Origin: Thermoplasmata archaeon | Lineage (GTDB): Archaea; Thermoplasmatota; Thermoplasmata; Thermoplasmatales; GCA-001856825 | Direction: 5' to 3' | Assembly: GCA_021792355.1 (NCBI GenBank) | Contig: JAJYUV010000072.1 | Span: 1 to 5,209, forward strand | Length of the DNA: 5,209 bases | Shown: piece by piece, positions 4,180-5,209 of the stretch | Numbering within the stretch: the stretch's first letter is position 1 | Layout of the letters: the number at the start of each line of letters is the position of its first letter | Translations under genes and position numbers: made by a program | Notes under the pieces: generated by a model | Seen by the model: the letters and a program-made list of their open reading frames with translations, nothing else | Told to the model about the DNA's origin: nothing | The model's database searches: none

Positions 4180-5209
4180 ATGGATCAAGCATTCGAATCC
4201 ATACTATCTCCGGAATTCGAAATCAGTCCAAATTCAAAGATGAAGAATTTGGATGAAGTTTACGAGAAATTCGGCCATTTGATCAACCCCGGTATGTTGG
4301 CCATTAGAGTGACGGCATCTCTGTGTCCAGAATGTGTTGCGGAAAACAAGTTTGACAGGATGAAGATTCCCGCCCTGGTCTACGCAGAGGGCGGCGAGGT
4401 CAGAATGATCAAGGAGTGCCCGGAACATGGTGTTACGAAGGAGAAGTATTGGGAAGACTATGACATGTACATGAAGGCTAAGAAGTGGCTCGACAAGGGT
4501 ATCAAACTTGAGAACCCTATGATCAGCCTTGCCGCAGAAAAGATCAATTGCCCGACTCACTGCGGTCTTTGCGTCAAACACAAGAGCCACACTGGACTTG
4601 GAAACGTGGTTCTCACAAACAGATGCGATCTATCGTGCTGGTACTGTTTCTTCTATGCAAAGGAGAACGATCCCATTTACGAGCCAACCCAAGACCAAAT
4701 TAGGATGATGCTTAGGAGAATGAGGAATGAGAAGCCAGTTGGTGCCAACGCAGTTCAGCTCACTGGCGGAGAGCCAACGATGAGAGAGGACCTCCCTGAA
4801 ATCATAAAGATCGCAAGGGAAGAGGGATATGAGCACGTCCAGCTGAATACAAACAGCATCAGGGCATCCAGGGACTTGGAATTTATAGAGAAGTGCCGTG
4901 ACGCTGGATCAAACGTTATCTACACATCATTCGATGGTGTGACTCCCAGATCGAATCCAAAGAACTTCTGGGAAATCCCGGAAGCGCTGAACACGTACAG
5001 AAAGGCAAACGTTGGTGTTGTACTTGTTCCGACGGTTATCGGTGGAGTCAATGACGGTGAGCTTGGAGATATAATTAAGTTCGGTCTCTCTAACATTGAC
5101 GTTGTTCGAAGCGTAAACTTCCAGCCAGTTTCACTCGTTGGAAGAATGCCAGACAAACTCAGAGAGAGACAGAGGGTCACGATACCAGGCTGCATCAAGA
5201 AGATCGAAG
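4180..5209 (+). CDS. tes: Radical SAM tetraether lipid synthase (Tes/COG1964 type), 3' end cut by window edge
   Basis: Predicted to join the phytanyl chain ends of two archaeal diether lipids, making membrane-spanning tetraethers (GDGT) by radical SAM chemistry at the membrane. The 343 codons visible have no stop; characterised relatives such as MJ0619 run to about 500 residues. An N-terminal metal site is suggested by CPEC (49-52) and CPEHG (80-84): three Cys plus His83. A CX3CX2C set at Cys124/128/131 (CPTHCGLC) probably binds an auxiliary iron-sulfur cluster. The radical SAM motif CDLSCWYC follows at Cys149/153/156, with TGGEP (195-199) as the AdoMet-contacting loop. The end of the window lies in the TIM-barrel half. 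ATG 4180 is the only start after the in-frame TAG at 4135-4137. The gene is divergent from the PhoU gene, alone on its strand, with a possible operator upstream. Tes paralogues acting on other lipids or pterins (older MJ0619 annotation: pterin methyltransferase) are the alternative. Confidence 0.82.
   Translation, partial: MDQAFESILSPEFEISPNSKMKNLDEVYEKFGHLINPGMLAIRVTASLCPECVAENKFDRMKIPALVYAEGGEVRMIKECPEHGVTKEKYWEDYDMYMKAKKWLDKGIKLENPMISLAAEKINCPTHCGLCVKHKSHTGLGNVVLTNRCDLSCWYCFFYAKENDPIYEPTQDQIRMMLRRMRNEKPVGANAVQLTGGEPTMREDLPEIIKIAREEGYEHVQLNTNSIRASRDLEFIEKCRDAGSNVIYTSFDGVTPRSNPKNFWEIPEALNTYRKANVGVVLVPTVIGGVNDGELGDIIKFGLSNIDVVRSVNFQPVSLVGRMPDKLRERQRVTIPGCIKKIE

Noticed and set aside
4234..5198. 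Minus-strand open frames at 4234-4590, 4630-4836 and 4920-5198.
   Set aside because: They are shadows of tes, whose plus-strand frame carries all the cysteine and glycine motifs.

Overview
The window reads as archaeal, most likely a thermoplasmatal euryarchaeon (class Thermoplasmata). That placement is inferred. It rests on the gene families (a tetraether-lipid-synthase-like radical SAM protein, an AbrB-PhoU fusion, an Orc1/Cdc6 remnant), TATA-type promoters, an apparently leaderless start, and a tRNA gene that does not encode its 3' CCA. No 16S or other marker is present to fix the taxon.

Layout, left to right. Positions 1-1171 (minus strand) hold most of a beta-type site-specific DNA methyltransferase whose C-terminal end runs off the left edge. 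Positions 1211-1851 (minus) hold a decayed C-terminal half of an Orc1/Cdc6 AAA+ replication initiator. It is broken into at least three frames and lacks its ATP-binding half. Position 1857 is the 3' end of a tRNA-Ala(CGC) gene (minus, 1857-1928), so the Orc1 remnant begins right at the tRNA 3' end. Eleven bases beyond the tRNA 5' end comes prpB (minus, 1940-2842), a 2-methylisocitrate lyase. Next is a PhoU-family regulator with an N-terminal AbrB/SpoVT domain (minus, 2905-3855). A 324-base divergent intergenic region (3856-4179) holds several TATA-like boxes, an imperfect inverted repeat and a possible 27-codon ORF. Positions 4180-5209 (plus) hold the first 343 codons of a radical SAM protein of the Tes/COG1964 type, cut by the right edge.

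The genes do not form one pathway. The right part looks like chromosomal housekeeping: phosphate-linked regulation, propionyl-CoA/methylcitrate metabolism, a tRNA, and synthesis of membrane-spanning lipids. The left part (methyltransferase plus broken Orc1, ending at a tRNA 3' end) looks like the inner edge of an integrated, partly decayed element. The most notable points are that tRNA/Orc1/methyltransferase junction, the short-indel decay of the Orc1 remnant, and the inverted repeat between two possible tes promoters. I found no clear new multi-gene system within the window. If one exists, it most likely continues off the left edge beside the methyltransferase.
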